64,000 nt of DNA, taken from contig JBPCNX010000006.1 of NCBI GenBank assembly GCA_051000815.1, forward strand, positions 1 through 64,000, in the 5' to 3' direction. Below the pieces are notes generated by a model. It made no database searches, was not told the origin of the DNA, and saw only the letters and a program-made list of their open reading frames with translations. Shown in pieces: positions 43,339-52,874 of the stretch. The position numbers and the translations under genes are program-made. Every line of letters starts with the position of its first letter. Within the stretch, counting starts at the first letter, position 1. This DNA is from PSRF01 sp051000815. GTDB lineage: Bacteria > Acidobacteriota > Blastocatellia > Pyrinomonadales > Pyrinomonadaceae.

Positions 43339-46023
43339 ATGGAAAGAGCAGCTCTACTACTCGGTGTCATTGTCCTGTTCGCAGCAACTGCGGCAGCGCA
43401 ATCAAATGGTAAGACGCCTCCTCCCGCGCCCCCGTCGCCGTCCCCTTCGCCTGCACTGGTATCTGGGACTCCGGCGCCAAATCAGCCGGCCGCGGAAACC
43501 GCAACCGCCAACCCGAAGACGCCCGCAACTCCCGCCGCCCCCGCCGCCAAAGGCGCAGTGACCCTCCCGCCCGAGAAAGCGAACCCAGTCATCATTCCGA
43601 AGTTTGAAAAGCCGCCGAGTATTGATGGCGTTTTGAACGACGACGTGTGGAAGAGCGCGGTGATGCTGAAGGATTTCTATCAGATCGATCCCGGCGATAA
43701 CATCGCGCCCTCAAAACCAACTGAGGTACTGATCGGCTACGATTCAAGGTTCCTCTATATTGCTTTCCGCGCTTTCGATGAGCCCGACAAGATCCGTTCG
43801 ACGGTCGCCAAGCGCGACAATATTTTCCAGGACGATCATGTAGGTTTCTATCTCGACACTTTTAACGACAAGCGTCGCGCGTTTGAAATTTTCTTCAACC
43901 CGCTTGGCATCCAGGGAGATGGAATTCTTACCGAGGGTCGCGGTGAAGATTTTAGTGTGGACTTGTTGCTCGAGTCGAAGGGCGCAATTAATGAAAGCGG
44001 TTATATCGTCGAGATTGCCATTCCTTTCAAATCGCTTCGTTATGAAGCCGGAAAAGGAAAGCTTTGGGGTGCGCACTTCTTTCGTCGCATCCAGCGGTTC
44101 AACCGCGAACTAAGTTCATGGATGCCGTTCTCTCGCAGTATCGACGGAAATATGAACCAGGCCGGCCACCTTGGCGGGCTTGAAGGTATTTCGGTCGAGC
44201 GGACTATTGAGCTCATCCCGAGTCTGACGGTTTCGCAGGAAGGCAGGTTCGTCCGCACATTCGGCGTCTTTCCAGGAACAGCGCTAGCCGCAACTGATCC
44301 TGGTCGCATCGTCAATCAACCGATCGGTTTAGATCCGGGGCTGACCGCGAAGTTCATTCCGAGTCCTGCGATCACGCTAGATCTGGCGATCAATCCTGAC
44401 TTCGCCCAGGTTGAGGCGGATCAGTTGGTCGTCACTGCTAATCAACGCTTTCCTATTTTTTTTCCCGAGAAGAGACCGTTTTTCCTGGAAGGCATCGATA
44501 TTTTTGCTACTCCCATTACGACCGTTCACACGCGGGCGATTGTGGATCCCGATATTGCTATCAAGACTACGGGAAGACTTGGTCGCACCAGCTTTGGTCT
44601 TATTGCCGCAAGTGATAATGGCCCCGGAAACTTGAGTGCCGACGACCGCGGGGCGCTGAGTTCATGCCGGGAGCGCCGGGCACTCGATCCCAGAGTTGTT
44701 TGTAACAGCGAACGTTTTGTGGACAAGAATGCCTACATCGGCGTGTTGCGTCTTAAACGTGACATCGGCAAGGAAAACTCCCTCGGCATACTCGCCACCA
44801 GTTACAATTTTATTGAGAAGCACAATCAGGTCGTTGCTATAGATGGTCGTTTTCGTCTTAACAAGCAGACAACCTTTACTTTTCAAACGCTCGGCACGAC
44901 TTCGCGCAACTTCTTCTTTGATCCCAACGATGGCCAGACGAGGTATCGTACCGGCAACGGTTTCGGCTATTCGGTTGACTACAACGTCTCCGGACGAAAC
45001 TGGGGTTATGAGCTTGGTGGGGAAGGCTTCACCAAAGACTATCGGGCCGACGTGGGGTTTTTCCAGCGCACAAATTCGAACTTTAATTATGGTTTCGTGC
45101 GTTACAACTCAGATCCCAAGCCGAAGCAGACGCTCATCTCCTATCACCTGCATAACTTCTCTCACGTCGATTATGACTGGCAGGGAAGAATGTATACCTG
45201 GGAGAGCGAGAACGTGGTCGAGCTTAGTTTGCCACGAAGCAGCTGGGTCGGTGCCTGGTATGAACCCGCTTATGAGCGCTTGTTTGATCACGAGTTTGGT
45301 CCGACGCGCCAGGCCCGGCCGTGCAATCCTCTGGGTGGTGTAAATCGCTGTACCTTCTTTGGTCCGGATAATGAACGGTCGGCAATGAAGCACCACATAT
45401 CTGGTTTTTTCGGTTCAAACTTCAACAAGAAGATTCAGTTCAACGGTCAGGTAACCTACCGCTTCAATCACTTCGACCTGGATTTCGGCAGCCTCCCGAA
45501 ATATCCGCGTGCGAGTCCCCCCGCAGTGCGGGCAAGAGAGTTGGCCGCGGCAGGGTTGTGCAGCGATCCCGATCCAAATGTGCGACCCGTTGAATGTTTT
45601 GCGCCGCAGGATCCCGGGCAGGGTAATCTGCTCCAGATCAATGGCAGTATCACCTATCAACCAACCAATGAGTTTCGAACCTCTTTGAGTTTGAACAAGC
45701 AGCGGCTTGTGCGTAAGGACACTGGATTGGTCGCATTTGATGTCAACATTCTCACGTGGCGCGGCACCTACCAGTTTACGAAGTCGTATTTTGCGCGAGC
45801 TATAATCGATTACAACACGCTGAACTCTCGAGTGCGGGCGCAGTTTCTTACCGGTTGGACCCCAAGCCCCGGAACTTCGTTCTATGTCGGTTACAACGAT
45901 GACATGAACTACGACAGTGCACATCCGTTCACAACGCAACTCGTTCCCGGCTTCAGACGTAACTCACGAACTTTCTTCATCAAAATGTCTTACTTGATCA
46001 GAAGGAGCTTCGGCGGAAAATAA
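43339..46023 (+). CDS. DUF5916 outer-membrane barrel with CBM9-like domain
   Basis: An 894-residue exported protein. A signal peptide (ALLLGVIVLFAATAAAQ) is followed by a Pro/Ala-rich spacer (about 25-75). A carbohydrate-binding family 9-like domain follows (about 85-280): KFEKPPSIDGVLNDDVWKSA, YDSRFLYIAFRAFDEPDKIR, DDHVGFYLDTFNDKRRAFEI, FKSLRYEAGKGKLWGAHFFR. The C-terminal DUF5916 region (about 300-894) is rich in alternating aromatic strands and ends in a typical outer-membrane last strand (FFIKMSYLIRRSFGGK). Its N-terminal part includes NPDFAQVEADQLVVTANQRF and FFPEKRPFFLEGIDIF. Substrate unknown. The ATG at 43339 has an AGGGATGG site; an ATG at 43330 is in the same frame. Confidence 0.9.
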   Translation: MERAALLLGVIVLFAATAAAQSNGKTPPPAPPSPSPSPALVSGTPAPNQPAAETATANPKTPATPAAPAAKGAVTLPPEKANPVIIPKFEKPPSIDGVLNDDVWKSAVMLKDFYQIDPGDNIAPSKPTEVLIGYDSRFLYIAFRAFDEPDKIRSTVAKRDNIFQDDHVGFYLDTFNDKRRAFEIFFNPLGIQGDGILTEGRGEDFSVDLLLESKGAINESGYIVEIAIPFKSLRYEAGKGKLWGAHFFRRIQRFNRELSSWMPFSRSIDGNMNQAGHLGGLEGISVERTIELIPSLTVSQEGRFVRTFGVFPGTALAATDPGRIVNQPIGLDPGLTAKFIPSPAITLDLAINPDFAQVEADQLVVTANQRFPIFFPEKRPFFLEGIDIFATPITTVHTRAIVDPDIAIKTTGRLGRTSFGLIAASDNGPGNLSADDRGALSSCRERRALDPRVVCNSERFVDKNAYIGVLRLKRDIGKENSLGILATSYNFIEKHNQVVAIDGRFRLNKQTTFTFQTLGTTSRNFFFDPNDGQTRYRTGNGFGYSVDYNVSGRNWGYELGGEGFTKDYRADVGFFQRTNSNFNYGFVRYNSDPKPKQTLISYHLHNFSHVDYDWQGRMYTWESENVVELSLPRSSWVGAWYEPAYERLFDHEFGPTRQARPCNPLGGVNRCTFFGPDNERSAMKHHISGFFGSNFNKKIQFNGQVTYRFNHFDLDFGSLPKYPRASPPAVRARELAAAGLCSDPDPNVRPVECFAPQDPGQGNLLQINGSITYQPTNEFRTSLSLNKQRLVRKDTGLVAFDVNILTWRGTYQFTKSYFARAIIDYNTLNSRVRAQFLTGWTPSPGTSFYVGYNDDMNYDSAHPFTTQLVPGFRRNSRTFFIKMSYLIRRSFGGK

Positions 46024-46063
46024 CTGAGCTCTGTAAAGTGGAACCTGAATCCGGTGATGCCGA

Positions 46064-46098
46064 AGGGGCACGTTATTGCGTGCCCCTGATTTTCTTTC
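46064..46098 (+). terminator. Rho-independent terminator of the DUF5916 gene
   Basis: A perfect 9-bp stem AGGGGCACG/CGTGCCCCT (46064-46072 with 46079-46087), 6-nt loop, then a T-rich tract GATTTTCTTTC. It begins 41 nt after the stop codon. Confidence 0.85.
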
Positions 46099-46157
46099 GG
46101 AATGCGATGCCAGCAGGAGATTCAGGGGAGATCAATTTAGGAGCACGGCTAACTAGG

Positions 46158-46482
46158 GAACCGGGAGCGGGGTCTTGATTCCCAACCTGATAGAACTAAC
46201 ATGCGACGCATGAATTACCTGTTGAAGCAGCGCGCCGTACGAAGGCACAAATTACTCAGCACCGCAGACGCTGGTTGTGCGGGACATTCATGCTTACATT
46301 AGCAACGGGAGTTCCTGATTTGGCGCCCCATGCCTTTACAAAGGCCGGGCTAAAAATCACAGCGACGCGACGCGTCGGAATCTGCGTAGTTACTTTTGCG
46401 AAAGACCGGATCTAACTTTATAAGCAGGAGCGAAGCGGTGGTGATGCGCGTGCTGTCACCCGCTCGCTGCCGCCCCCGGTCC
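46158..46482. repeat. Possible REP-bounded element in a gene-free gap
   Basis: The gap 46024-46612 has no supported gene. GAACCGGGAGCGG at 46158-46170 and the opposite-facing TGTCACCCGCTCGCTGCCGC onward at 46454-46482 resemble the arms of the 113-236 element (GAACCGGGAGCGGTAGCGAC). They may be the ends of a decayed element or two independent REP copies. The 280 bp between them contain no recognisable transposase. Confidence 0.45.
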
Positions 46483-46612
46483 TTTCGAATGGTAACTGCA
46501 TTAGTGCCATGGAAGGGGGCCATTCATCGACTCGCAAGGCGGCGTGCTAAACTGGCTCTCCCCAGGTAAAAGACGGTCGACACAAAGTGAATTTCGACGC
46601 GAGTTAGGTTTG

Positions 46613-47860
46613 ATGATTAGCGATTTTCAGTCGGAACGCCGTCCGAAGCGATCTCCTAAGTGCGGCAGGCGTGTGTTTCTGCCGGTTGTTTTCCTCGTTT
46701 TGATTGTCTCCGGCTGTGAAACCGAATATCCGTCGGGAGCCCAACAGAATCGCGGGAACGAGGCCAAAGCAGCGCGCCAGGTAAAGACTGCGCGCGTGGA
46801 AGAGACTCCTTTTGGCGAGGCCGTGAAAGCTAATGGGACTCTGGCGGCTTTTGATCAAACTACCGCCAGCGTCAAAGTACCGGGCCGGTTGCGATCAATC
46901 ATAGTCGACCTGGGCAGCGCCGTCCGGCGTGGTCAGGTGATCGCGCAGGTTGAGCAGCAGGATTACACACTGCGTGTCCAGCAAGCGGAAGCGGCGCTGG
47001 CGCAGGCGCGCGCGCGTCTCGGCCTTTCGCCGGACGGTAGAGACGATAAGGTGGTTCTGGAGCAAACCGGCACGGTTAGACAAGCTCGCGCCGTGCTTGA
47101 TGAGGCCCGCGTTACTCGCGACCGTTCTGCGAAACTTGTAGAGCAGGGCGTTGTTGCGCGCTCAGATTTCGACGCTGCCGATGCTGCTTATAAAGTAGCA
47201 CTCAGTCGCTATCAGGATGCGATTGAGGAGATTCGAAATCGGCAAGCGGTAATGGCGCAACGGCGCTCAGAGCTCTCGCTGGCTCGCCAGCAGCTTGCTG
47301 ATACTTCGGTCTATGCTCCACTTGATGGAATCGTGCAGGAAAAGCGCGCGAGCGTGGGCGAATACCTGGCGGCAGGCGCGCCGGTTGTGAATATCGTAAA
47401 AATGGATCCGCTACGCCTGAGGGCCGAGGTGCCTGAGCGCGAAGCCAAAAATGTGCGCTCCGGTCAGAGTGTCCGCGTGACGCTCGATGGAGACACTACA
47501 GTTTACCTGGGCCAGATCATGCGCCTAAGTCCGGTAATCGCGCAGCAGAGCCGAATGTTGCTGGTTGAAGCCGATGTGCGGAATAACGGGCGGCTGCGGC
47601 CGGGGGCGTTTGCTCATGCCGAAATTGTTACCAACGACGCGCAGATGGCTGCAACCGTGCCCAGCCGTGCGATTGTTACTTTTGCCGGCATCGAAAAAGT
47701 AATCCTCGTACAAAACGGAAAGGCCCTGGAGAAACCGGTGACAACCGGCCGTCGCAACGGCGAGTGGACGGAAATTGTTTCCGGAATAAATGTCGGCGAT
47801 CAGGTTGTAGTGGATCCGGGCAACCTACAATCAGGTCAGGCTGTCGAAGTAATAGAATAA
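46613..47860 (+). CDS. RND efflux periplasmic adaptor (membrane fusion) lipoprotein
   Basis: A 415-residue adaptor linking an inner-membrane RND pump to an outer-membrane channel. A hydrophobic segment ends with a lipobox (FLVLIVSGC), so it is likely lipid-anchored. The biotinyl-lipoyl halves are SVKVPGRLRSIIVDLGSAVR and VYAPLDGIVQEKRASVGEYL. An alpha-hairpin (about 120-230) has coiled-coil heptads such as VLDEARVTRDRSAKLVEQ. Barrel and membrane-proximal domains follow. The ATG at 46613 is chosen over one at 46544; neither has a strong ribosome-binding site. It is followed after 125 nt by the pump gene. Confidence 0.93.
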   Translation: MISDFQSERRPKRSPKCGRRVFLPVVFLVLIVSGCETEYPSGAQQNRGNEAKAARQVKTARVEETPFGEAVKANGTLAAFDQTTASVKVPGRLRSIIVDLGSAVRRGQVIAQVEQQDYTLRVQQAEAALAQARARLGLSPDGRDDKVVLEQTGTVRQARAVLDEARVTRDRSAKLVEQGVVARSDFDAADAAYKVALSRYQDAIEEIRNRQAVMAQRRSELSLARQQLADTSVYAPLDGIVQEKRASVGEYLAAGAPVVNIVKMDPLRLRAEVPEREAKNVRSGQSVRVTLDGDTTVYLGQIMRLSPVIAQQSRMLLVEADVRNNGRLRPGAFAHAEIVTNDAQMAATVPSRAIVTFAGIEKVILVQNGKALEKPVTTGRRNGEWTEIVSGINVGDQVVVDPGNLQSGQAVEVIE

Positions 47861-47980
47861 AAACGATCTTTGTACTTGGTACTTAGAACTTTGTTCTCTA
47901 TTCGAAGCAGCTCGTTCCAAGTACAAAGAACCAAGTACAAAGACCAAAGGCCTAAGGCCGGAGAACTAAGAACGTTTTTA
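47858..47980. repeat. Inverted TACTTGG-type arrays filling the adaptor-pump gap
   Basis: The array starts at the adaptor stop codon. The stop TAA is part of TAAAAACG (47858-47865), which pairs with CGTTTTTA at 47973-47980. Inside, CTTTGTACTTGGTACTTAGA (47869-47888) pairs with CCAAGTACAAAGAACCAAGT-type sequence (47918-47943). Nearly the whole gap can fold on itself. It lies inside a two-gene operon, so if it terminates transcription it would lower pump expression. Confidence 0.82.
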
Positions 47981-47985
47981 TTTAG

Positions 47986-50900
47986 ATGCAAAAACTCGCC
48001 GAAATCTGTATCCGCCGCCCGGTTTTCGCGACGATGATCATCTTGTCGCTGGTTGTAGTGGGCACGGCTGGGTTCTTTCGCCTGGGCGTGGATCGCTTTC
48101 CGTCTGTCGACCTGCCGACAGTCAGCGTGCGAGTCGGGCTGCCCGGCGCAGCACCGGAGGAAGTCGAAACCCTAATCACCCAACAAGTGGAAGAGGTTGT
48201 CAATACGGTCGACGGTATCGACGAGCTTCGCTCCATCTCAGGGCAGGGAACTTCGATCGTTATTGCTACTTTCAAGCTCGACCGCGATCTCGAGACCGCG
48301 GCGCAAGACGTTCGTGACCGAGTCAGTACCCTGGGCCGTCAACTTCCTGACGATGCCACTCCGCCGGCCGTGCAGAAGTTTGATAACGATAGCACGCCGG
48401 TAATGACTATTGCTCTCACGGCCGATCGTTCAATTCGCGAACTTACCGAACTTGCTGGCAAGACGGTACGTGTGCAGCTCGAGCGTACGGGCGGCGTCGG
48501 TGAGGTTCGTGTTGTCGGCGGCTTGGAGCGCGCCATCAATATTTGGATAGATGCCGATCGACTCGCTGCCTATCAGCTTCCGATTACAACTGTCCGTGAA
48601 GCCCTGACGCGGCAGAATGCGGACGTGCCGGGTGGCAACGTGGATACCGGCCGCGAAGAACTCGTGCTGCGAACCCTTGGACGCTACCCCGATCCCGCAT
48701 CCTTCGGTGATCTGGTTATTGCTACGGTCGAGGGTTCACCAATCCGGCTTCGCGATATCGGCCGGGTAGAAGATGGAACCAAGGAACAGCGATCACTTTC
48801 GCGACTCAACGGTGTGCCCACGGTTTCACTCGAGATTCGGCGCCAGTCAGGCGCTAATACCATCGAGGTGATCGATGGAATCAAACGCGAACTGCCCCGC
48901 GTGGCTGCGCAACTGCCGGGCGACATCAAACTGGAAATCATTCGCGATCAATCGCGTTACATAGAAGCTGCGCTGCATGAAATTGAGACCCACCTCATCC
49001 TGGGAAGTATCCTTGCCAGCCTCGTCGTGTTTTTCTTCATGCGTTCCTGGCGCTCAACCTTGATTGCCGCCGTGGCGATTCCGTGCTCGGTGATTTCCAC
49101 ATTCGCGATGATGCGCGCTCTTGATTTCACTCTCAACAGCGTAACGATGCTTGCGCTGGTGCTGATGGTCGGCGTGGTTATCGACGACGCGATTGTTGTC
49201 CTCGAAAACATTTTTCGTTTCATTGAAGAGAAGCGGATGGGGGCGCGGGAGGCGGCGAAAGAAGCCACCCGCGATATCGGTCTCGCTGTGCTGGCAACCA
49301 CGCTTTCGCTCGTTGTGATTTTTCTGCCCGTCTCTTTCATGTCGTCGATTTCCGGGCGCTTCCTCTATCAGTTTGGCATTACGGCGGCAGTGGCGATTCT
49401 GGTAAGCCTCCTGGTTTCATTCACCCTCACGCCGATGATGAGCTCGCGCTTAATTCGCGTGGACGATGTCAAAGGCGGTCATGGCACACCGGCTTCGCGG
49501 CGAGGATTCTATCGCTGGATTGACGCCGGATACTCGCGACTGTTGGCGCTCGCGATGCGTCATCGGCTGGTTGTTGCCGCCGTGGCCATCATTGTGATCT
49601 TTTCCAGCGTCCCGCTCTATCGATCAGTCAAGCAGGAGTTCATTCCCACAAATGTCGACGAAGCTGAGTTTGAGGTAAACATCAACGGTCCGGAAGGCAC
49701 GAACTTGGCCGTAATGAACGAGGGGATGGCCGCCATTGAGAAGGAGATTCTTTCGGCCCCGGGAGTGCGGCTCGTACTTTCATCAGTGGGCGGTTCTTTT
49801 TTGGGAGGCGTCAACCAGGGCGGCGCCTACGTTCGCATCGCTCAACACGAAGAACGGACGTTTTCGCTCGGCAGGCTCTGGCGTGAAACGAAAAAGGGGA
49901 ACCTGTTTAAGGCCTTTCGCGGCAACTACTCACAACAGGACGTAATGCAGGAAGTTCGCGGCCGTCTGCGCAAGTACGCCCCACTGCGAGCCGGTGTGCG
50001 CAATGCTCCGTCTTTCAACTTTGGCGCCGGCGGCCGTTTCGATATCGACTTCAACCTGCGCGGACCTGACATCGTTGCGCTTGCCGGTTATGCGGACGAA
50101 TTGGTCAAACGTTCAGAGAAGCTTGGAGGAATCGTCGACGCAGACACGTCGCTGAAACTCAACAAGCCCGAGTTGCGCGTGGAGATCGACCGCGCGCGTG
50201 CCGCTGATTTGGGTGTCGACACGTCTGATATTGCCACCGGGCTGCGGGTGATGGTCGGCGGTGACGAAGAGGCTTCGCGATTTCACGACGATACCACCAA
50301 CGAAGACTACGACGTCCAACTGCGTTTGATTCAGGGAGACCGCAACGACGTCGGGACCATCAGTCGTCTGTATGTCCCCTCGTCCCGGGGCGGTCTGGTG
50401 CGTCTGGACAATGTTGTGAAAATCAGCCGCGATACGAGTCCCTCTCGAATTGATCGCCTCGATCGGGAACGACTGGTGTCGATGCGGGCTTCGGTGGCTC
50501 CAGGATATGCACTGGCCGATCGCATTGAGGCGCTGCGCGGGGAAGTGACCAATATGAATCTGCCCGCCGCCTACACCACTACAGTGTCGGGCCGAGCGCG
50601 CGAACTCGAACGGACCTTCACGGAGTTCGTTTGGGCTTTTTTGCTTTCAATCATTTTCATGTACATGATTCTTGCCTCGCAGTTTGAGAGCACGATTCAC
50701 CCGATCACAATTCTGCTGAGTTTGCCGTTGTCGGTTCCTTTTGCCTTGCTGTCGCTTTGGGCCACGGGCGATACGCTCAATCTTTATTCGGCCCTGGGAA
50801 TTCTAGTGCTGTTCGGAGTGGTGAAGAAGAATTCAATTCTGCAGATCGATCATATGAACAGTTTGCGCTCTCGCGGAATCGAGCGCTACGAAGCGATTAT

Positions 50901-51276
50901 GCAGGGAAACCGGGATCGGCTGCGGCCAATTCTGATGACCACGTTGGCCCTCGTTGCCGGCATGACGCCCCTTGCCCTGGGTACAGGCCCGGGGGCTGAA
51001 GAGCGACGCTCGATCGCCATCGTGGTAATCGGCGGTCAGACGCTTTCTCTATTGCTTACTCTGATTGCCACTCCGGTCGCCTACTCATTGCTTGACGACC
51101 TGCGTTCAACCAACCGGGCCCGTCGCTTCGCGACTGTTCTGGCGAACGCTACCTCTCGGTTAAGCGGTATTTTCAGAAAACCTCGGAAACCGTCAGAGGT
51201 TCCGGAAGCAGCACAGAATCGTATTGAGGTCGAGCCCGAGGAAGAACGAATCAGAGCCAGCGCGGGTGGGGATTAA
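47986..51276 (+). CDS. RND-family efflux transporter permease (AcrB/HAE1 type)
   Basis: Proton-driven multidrug or envelope-compound exporter of 1096 residues with the usual 12 membrane segments and two large periplasmic loops. The N-terminus CIRRPVFATMIILSLVVVG is the first helix. The proton-relay Asp pair is in helix 4 (LVGVVIDDAIVVLENIFR-type segment GVVIDDAIVVLENIFRFIEE). ISGRFLYQFGITAAVAILVS and LNLYSALGILVLFGVVKKNS are other typical segments. The C-terminal 50 residues are charged and extra to the core. The ATG is 125 nt after the adaptor. No outer-membrane TolC-like gene is in the window. The substrate cannot be told from sequence. Confidence 0.94.
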   Translation: MQKLAEICIRRPVFATMIILSLVVVGTAGFFRLGVDRFPSVDLPTVSVRVGLPGAAPEEVETLITQQVEEVVNTVDGIDELRSISGQGTSIVIATFKLDRDLETAAQDVRDRVSTLGRQLPDDATPPAVQKFDNDSTPVMTIALTADRSIRELTELAGKTVRVQLERTGGVGEVRVVGGLERAINIWIDADRLAAYQLPITTVREALTRQNADVPGGNVDTGREELVLRTLGRYPDPASFGDLVIATVEGSPIRLRDIGRVEDGTKEQRSLSRLNGVPTVSLEIRRQSGANTIEVIDGIKRELPRVAAQLPGDIKLEIIRDQSRYIEAALHEIETHLILGSILASLVVFFFMRSWRSTLIAAVAIPCSVISTFAMMRALDFTLNSVTMLALVLMVGVVIDDAIVVLENIFRFIEEKRMGAREAAKEATRDIGLAVLATTLSLVVIFLPVSFMSSISGRFLYQFGITAAVAILVSLLVSFTLTPMMSSRLIRVDDVKGGHGTPASRRGFYRWIDAGYSRLLALAMRHRLVVAAVAIIVIFSSVPLYRSVKQEFIPTNVDEAEFEVNINGPEGTNLAVMNEGMAAIEKEILSAPGVRLVLSSVGGSFLGGVNQGGAYVRIAQHEERTFSLGRLWRETKKGNLFKAFRGNYSQQDVMQEVRGRLRKYAPLRAGVRNAPSFNFGAGGRFDIDFNLRGPDIVALAGYADELVKRSEKLGGIVDADTSLKLNKPELRVEIDRARAADLGVDTSDIATGLRVMVGGDEEASRFHDDTTNEDYDVQLRLIQGDRNDVGTISRLYVPSSRGGLVRLDNVVKISRDTSPSRIDRLDRERLVSMRASVAPGYALADRIEALRGEVTNMNLPAAYTTTVSGRARELERTFTEFVWAFLLSIIFMYMILASQFESTIHPITILLSLPLSVPFALLSLWATGDTLNLYSALGILVLFGVVKKNSILQIDHMNSLRSRGIERYEAIMQGNRDRLRPILMTTLALVAGMTPLALGTGPGAEERRSIAIVVIGGQTLSLLLTLIATPVAYSLLDDLRSTNRARRFATVLANATSRLSGIFRKPRKPSEVPEAAQNRIEVEPEEERIRASAGGD

Positions 51277-51353
51277 CAGGGGAACAGGGAAAGAGGGGAA
51301 CCGGGTAATATGCAAAAGCGCTTACCCGGTTCCCCTCTTTCCCTGTTCCCCTG
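51277..51353. repeat. Perfect 32-nt inverted repeat of G-rich words between convergent genes
   Basis: Bases 51277-51308 (CAGGGGAACAGGGAAAGAGG onward) and 51322-51353 are exact reverse complements with a 13-nt loop. It starts on the base after the pump stop codon and ends 9 nt before the stop of the minus-strand M16 gene. A hairpin of this size could act as a two-way terminator although there is no T run. It belongs to the GGGGAAC word family. Confidence 0.92.
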
Positions 51354-51362
51354 AATTAGTCT

Positions 51363-52874
51363 TTACTCAAACACCTTATCTACCGGAACGATCACCACGT
51401 CTTCGGGTTTCACAGTGATCTTATAAGCCTCGATCACTTTGTCTTCATCGGTGATTTCCTTCGGCTTTGGTGAATTGTAGGTGAGCGGCGATGGTTTGGC
51501 CGAAATTATCGCTTCGCGCAAACCTGCAGCGTCTTTCGTGATCATCACGATGCGCATCGCGTCAGATTTAAGATGTTTGCGAATGGCGTTGTTTACTTCT
51601 TCGAGCGTGAGCTTTGTCAGCTGTTCCCGCATGTAGCCGACGTAGTCGGGAATATTGTAGTAACGACTGTCGAGCGCATAACCAAGCTGCGCATCCTGGG
51701 TCTGCGTCAGTATGTTGTTGTATTTGATCAGAAACTCCCGCGTTGCCTCGAAAGCCTCCTTCGACATTCCCTCGCGCACGAGCTTGTCATACTCATAAAG
51801 GGCCGCTCGCAACACGAAGTGTCCGTTTTCCGGAACCACCGGCCGGATCCAGATTTGAAAAATCTGCGTCGAGCGACCGAGGTTCGGATCGGGCGTGAAC
51901 TGAAACATGCCGCGAGGGAAATACTCGATGTAAGCGTAGTCACCGTAATTCAAACCGCGCGATTCGCGCAGCCTTTGGTAAAGGTAGCTGCTGCTCGATC
52001 GATGTTGTCCGAAATAGGAGGCGACGACTGCCAACGCCGGCCAGTCTTTCTCAGCGCGCGTTACTTCGATCGGAAATCCCAGCGACACCGCTGTGGCGCG
52101 GGTCTCGCGCTGAATGATCGAAATGCGCATACCGGGCGCCAGCTTTGGGTCGTCATACTTTGGCGCCGATGCAGTTCTTGCCGGTAGCTTGGCAAAACTT
52201 GCCTTCACCTGATCTGGAAAAGTCTTCGGATAGCCACCCGCCAAACCGAGAACGAGGTTGGCTTGCGTGTAGTTAGCTTTGTAGAAAGCCTTCACGTCCT
52301 CAAGCGTCAGCTTTTCCAGCGAACTAACCCTACCCACGTTGTTATGTTCGTAGGGATGCCCGGCATAAATGATGTTGTAGAGATACTCCTTGCCGAGTTC
52401 TTCATCGTTGCTTTCCCGCAGCGAAACCTTCAGGTAGTTAACGGCGTCAGTCTTCAGCCGGCTGAAATCGTCTTCACGGAAGCCCGGATCCAATAGCATT
52501 TGGCTGATGAGACCATAGTACTTATCAAGGTTGTCGATGTGAGTTGTCCCGGTGAAAACGGTCATCTCCTTGTCGATCTGCGAACCAAACGACGTAGCCA
52601 TGGGATACATGGCCTCTACAATCTGTTCGTAGGTCATGGCGCGGGAGCCGCCCTGCGACAGCATCGCCGCGGTTAATGCCGCGACGCCTTCCTTGCCTTT
52701 CGGATCGGCAGCAGCACCAGTCATGAAAATGATGCGAAAAGAAACGAGCGGCGCGCGATTCGGCAATAGCACGCTGGCGGATTTCGTAGACATATTTTCC
52801 TGTATGCGTTTGAAAGCAGCCACCGGCGAAACGACGGCGAGAACCAGAAACAAACTGATGATTGCGCGTCGCAT
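51363..52874 (-). CDS. M16 family peptidase-like protein lacking the zinc motif
   Basis: A 503-residue exported protein (signal peptide IISLFLVLAVVSPVAAF). It has two M16 half-domains: FRIIFMTGAAADPKGKEGVA, then ALTAAMLSQGGSRAMTYEQI, where the zinc-binding HxxEH would be expected, and later LRESRGLNYGDYAYIEYFPR. The HxxEH is absent, as in the non-catalytic partner of heterodimeric M16B enzymes. It follows the active M16 gene with a stop/start overlap (TAATG), and the two products probably pair in the periplasm. Confidence 0.9.
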   Translation of the reverse strand: MRRAIISLFLVLAVVSPVAAFKRIQENMSTKSASVLLPNRAPLVSFRIIFMTGAAADPKGKEGVAALTAAMLSQGGSRAMTYEQIVEAMYPMATSFGSQIDKEMTVFTGTTHIDNLDKYYGLISQMLLDPGFREDDFSRLKTDAVNYLKVSLRESNDEELGKEYLYNIIYAGHPYEHNNVGRVSSLEKLTLEDVKAFYKANYTQANLVLGLAGGYPKTFPDQVKASFAKLPARTASAPKYDDPKLAPGMRISIIQRETRATAVSLGFPIEVTRAEKDWPALAVVASYFGQHRSSSSYLYQRLRESRGLNYGDYAYIEYFPRGMFQFTPDPNLGRSTQIFQIWIRPVVPENGHFVLRAALYEYDKLVREGMSKEAFEATREFLIKYNNILTQTQDAQLGYALDSRYYNIPDYVGYMREQLTKLTLEEVNNAIRKHLKSDAMRIVMITKDAAGLREAIISAKPSPLTYNSPKPKEITDEDKVIEAYKITVKPEDVVIVPVDKVFE

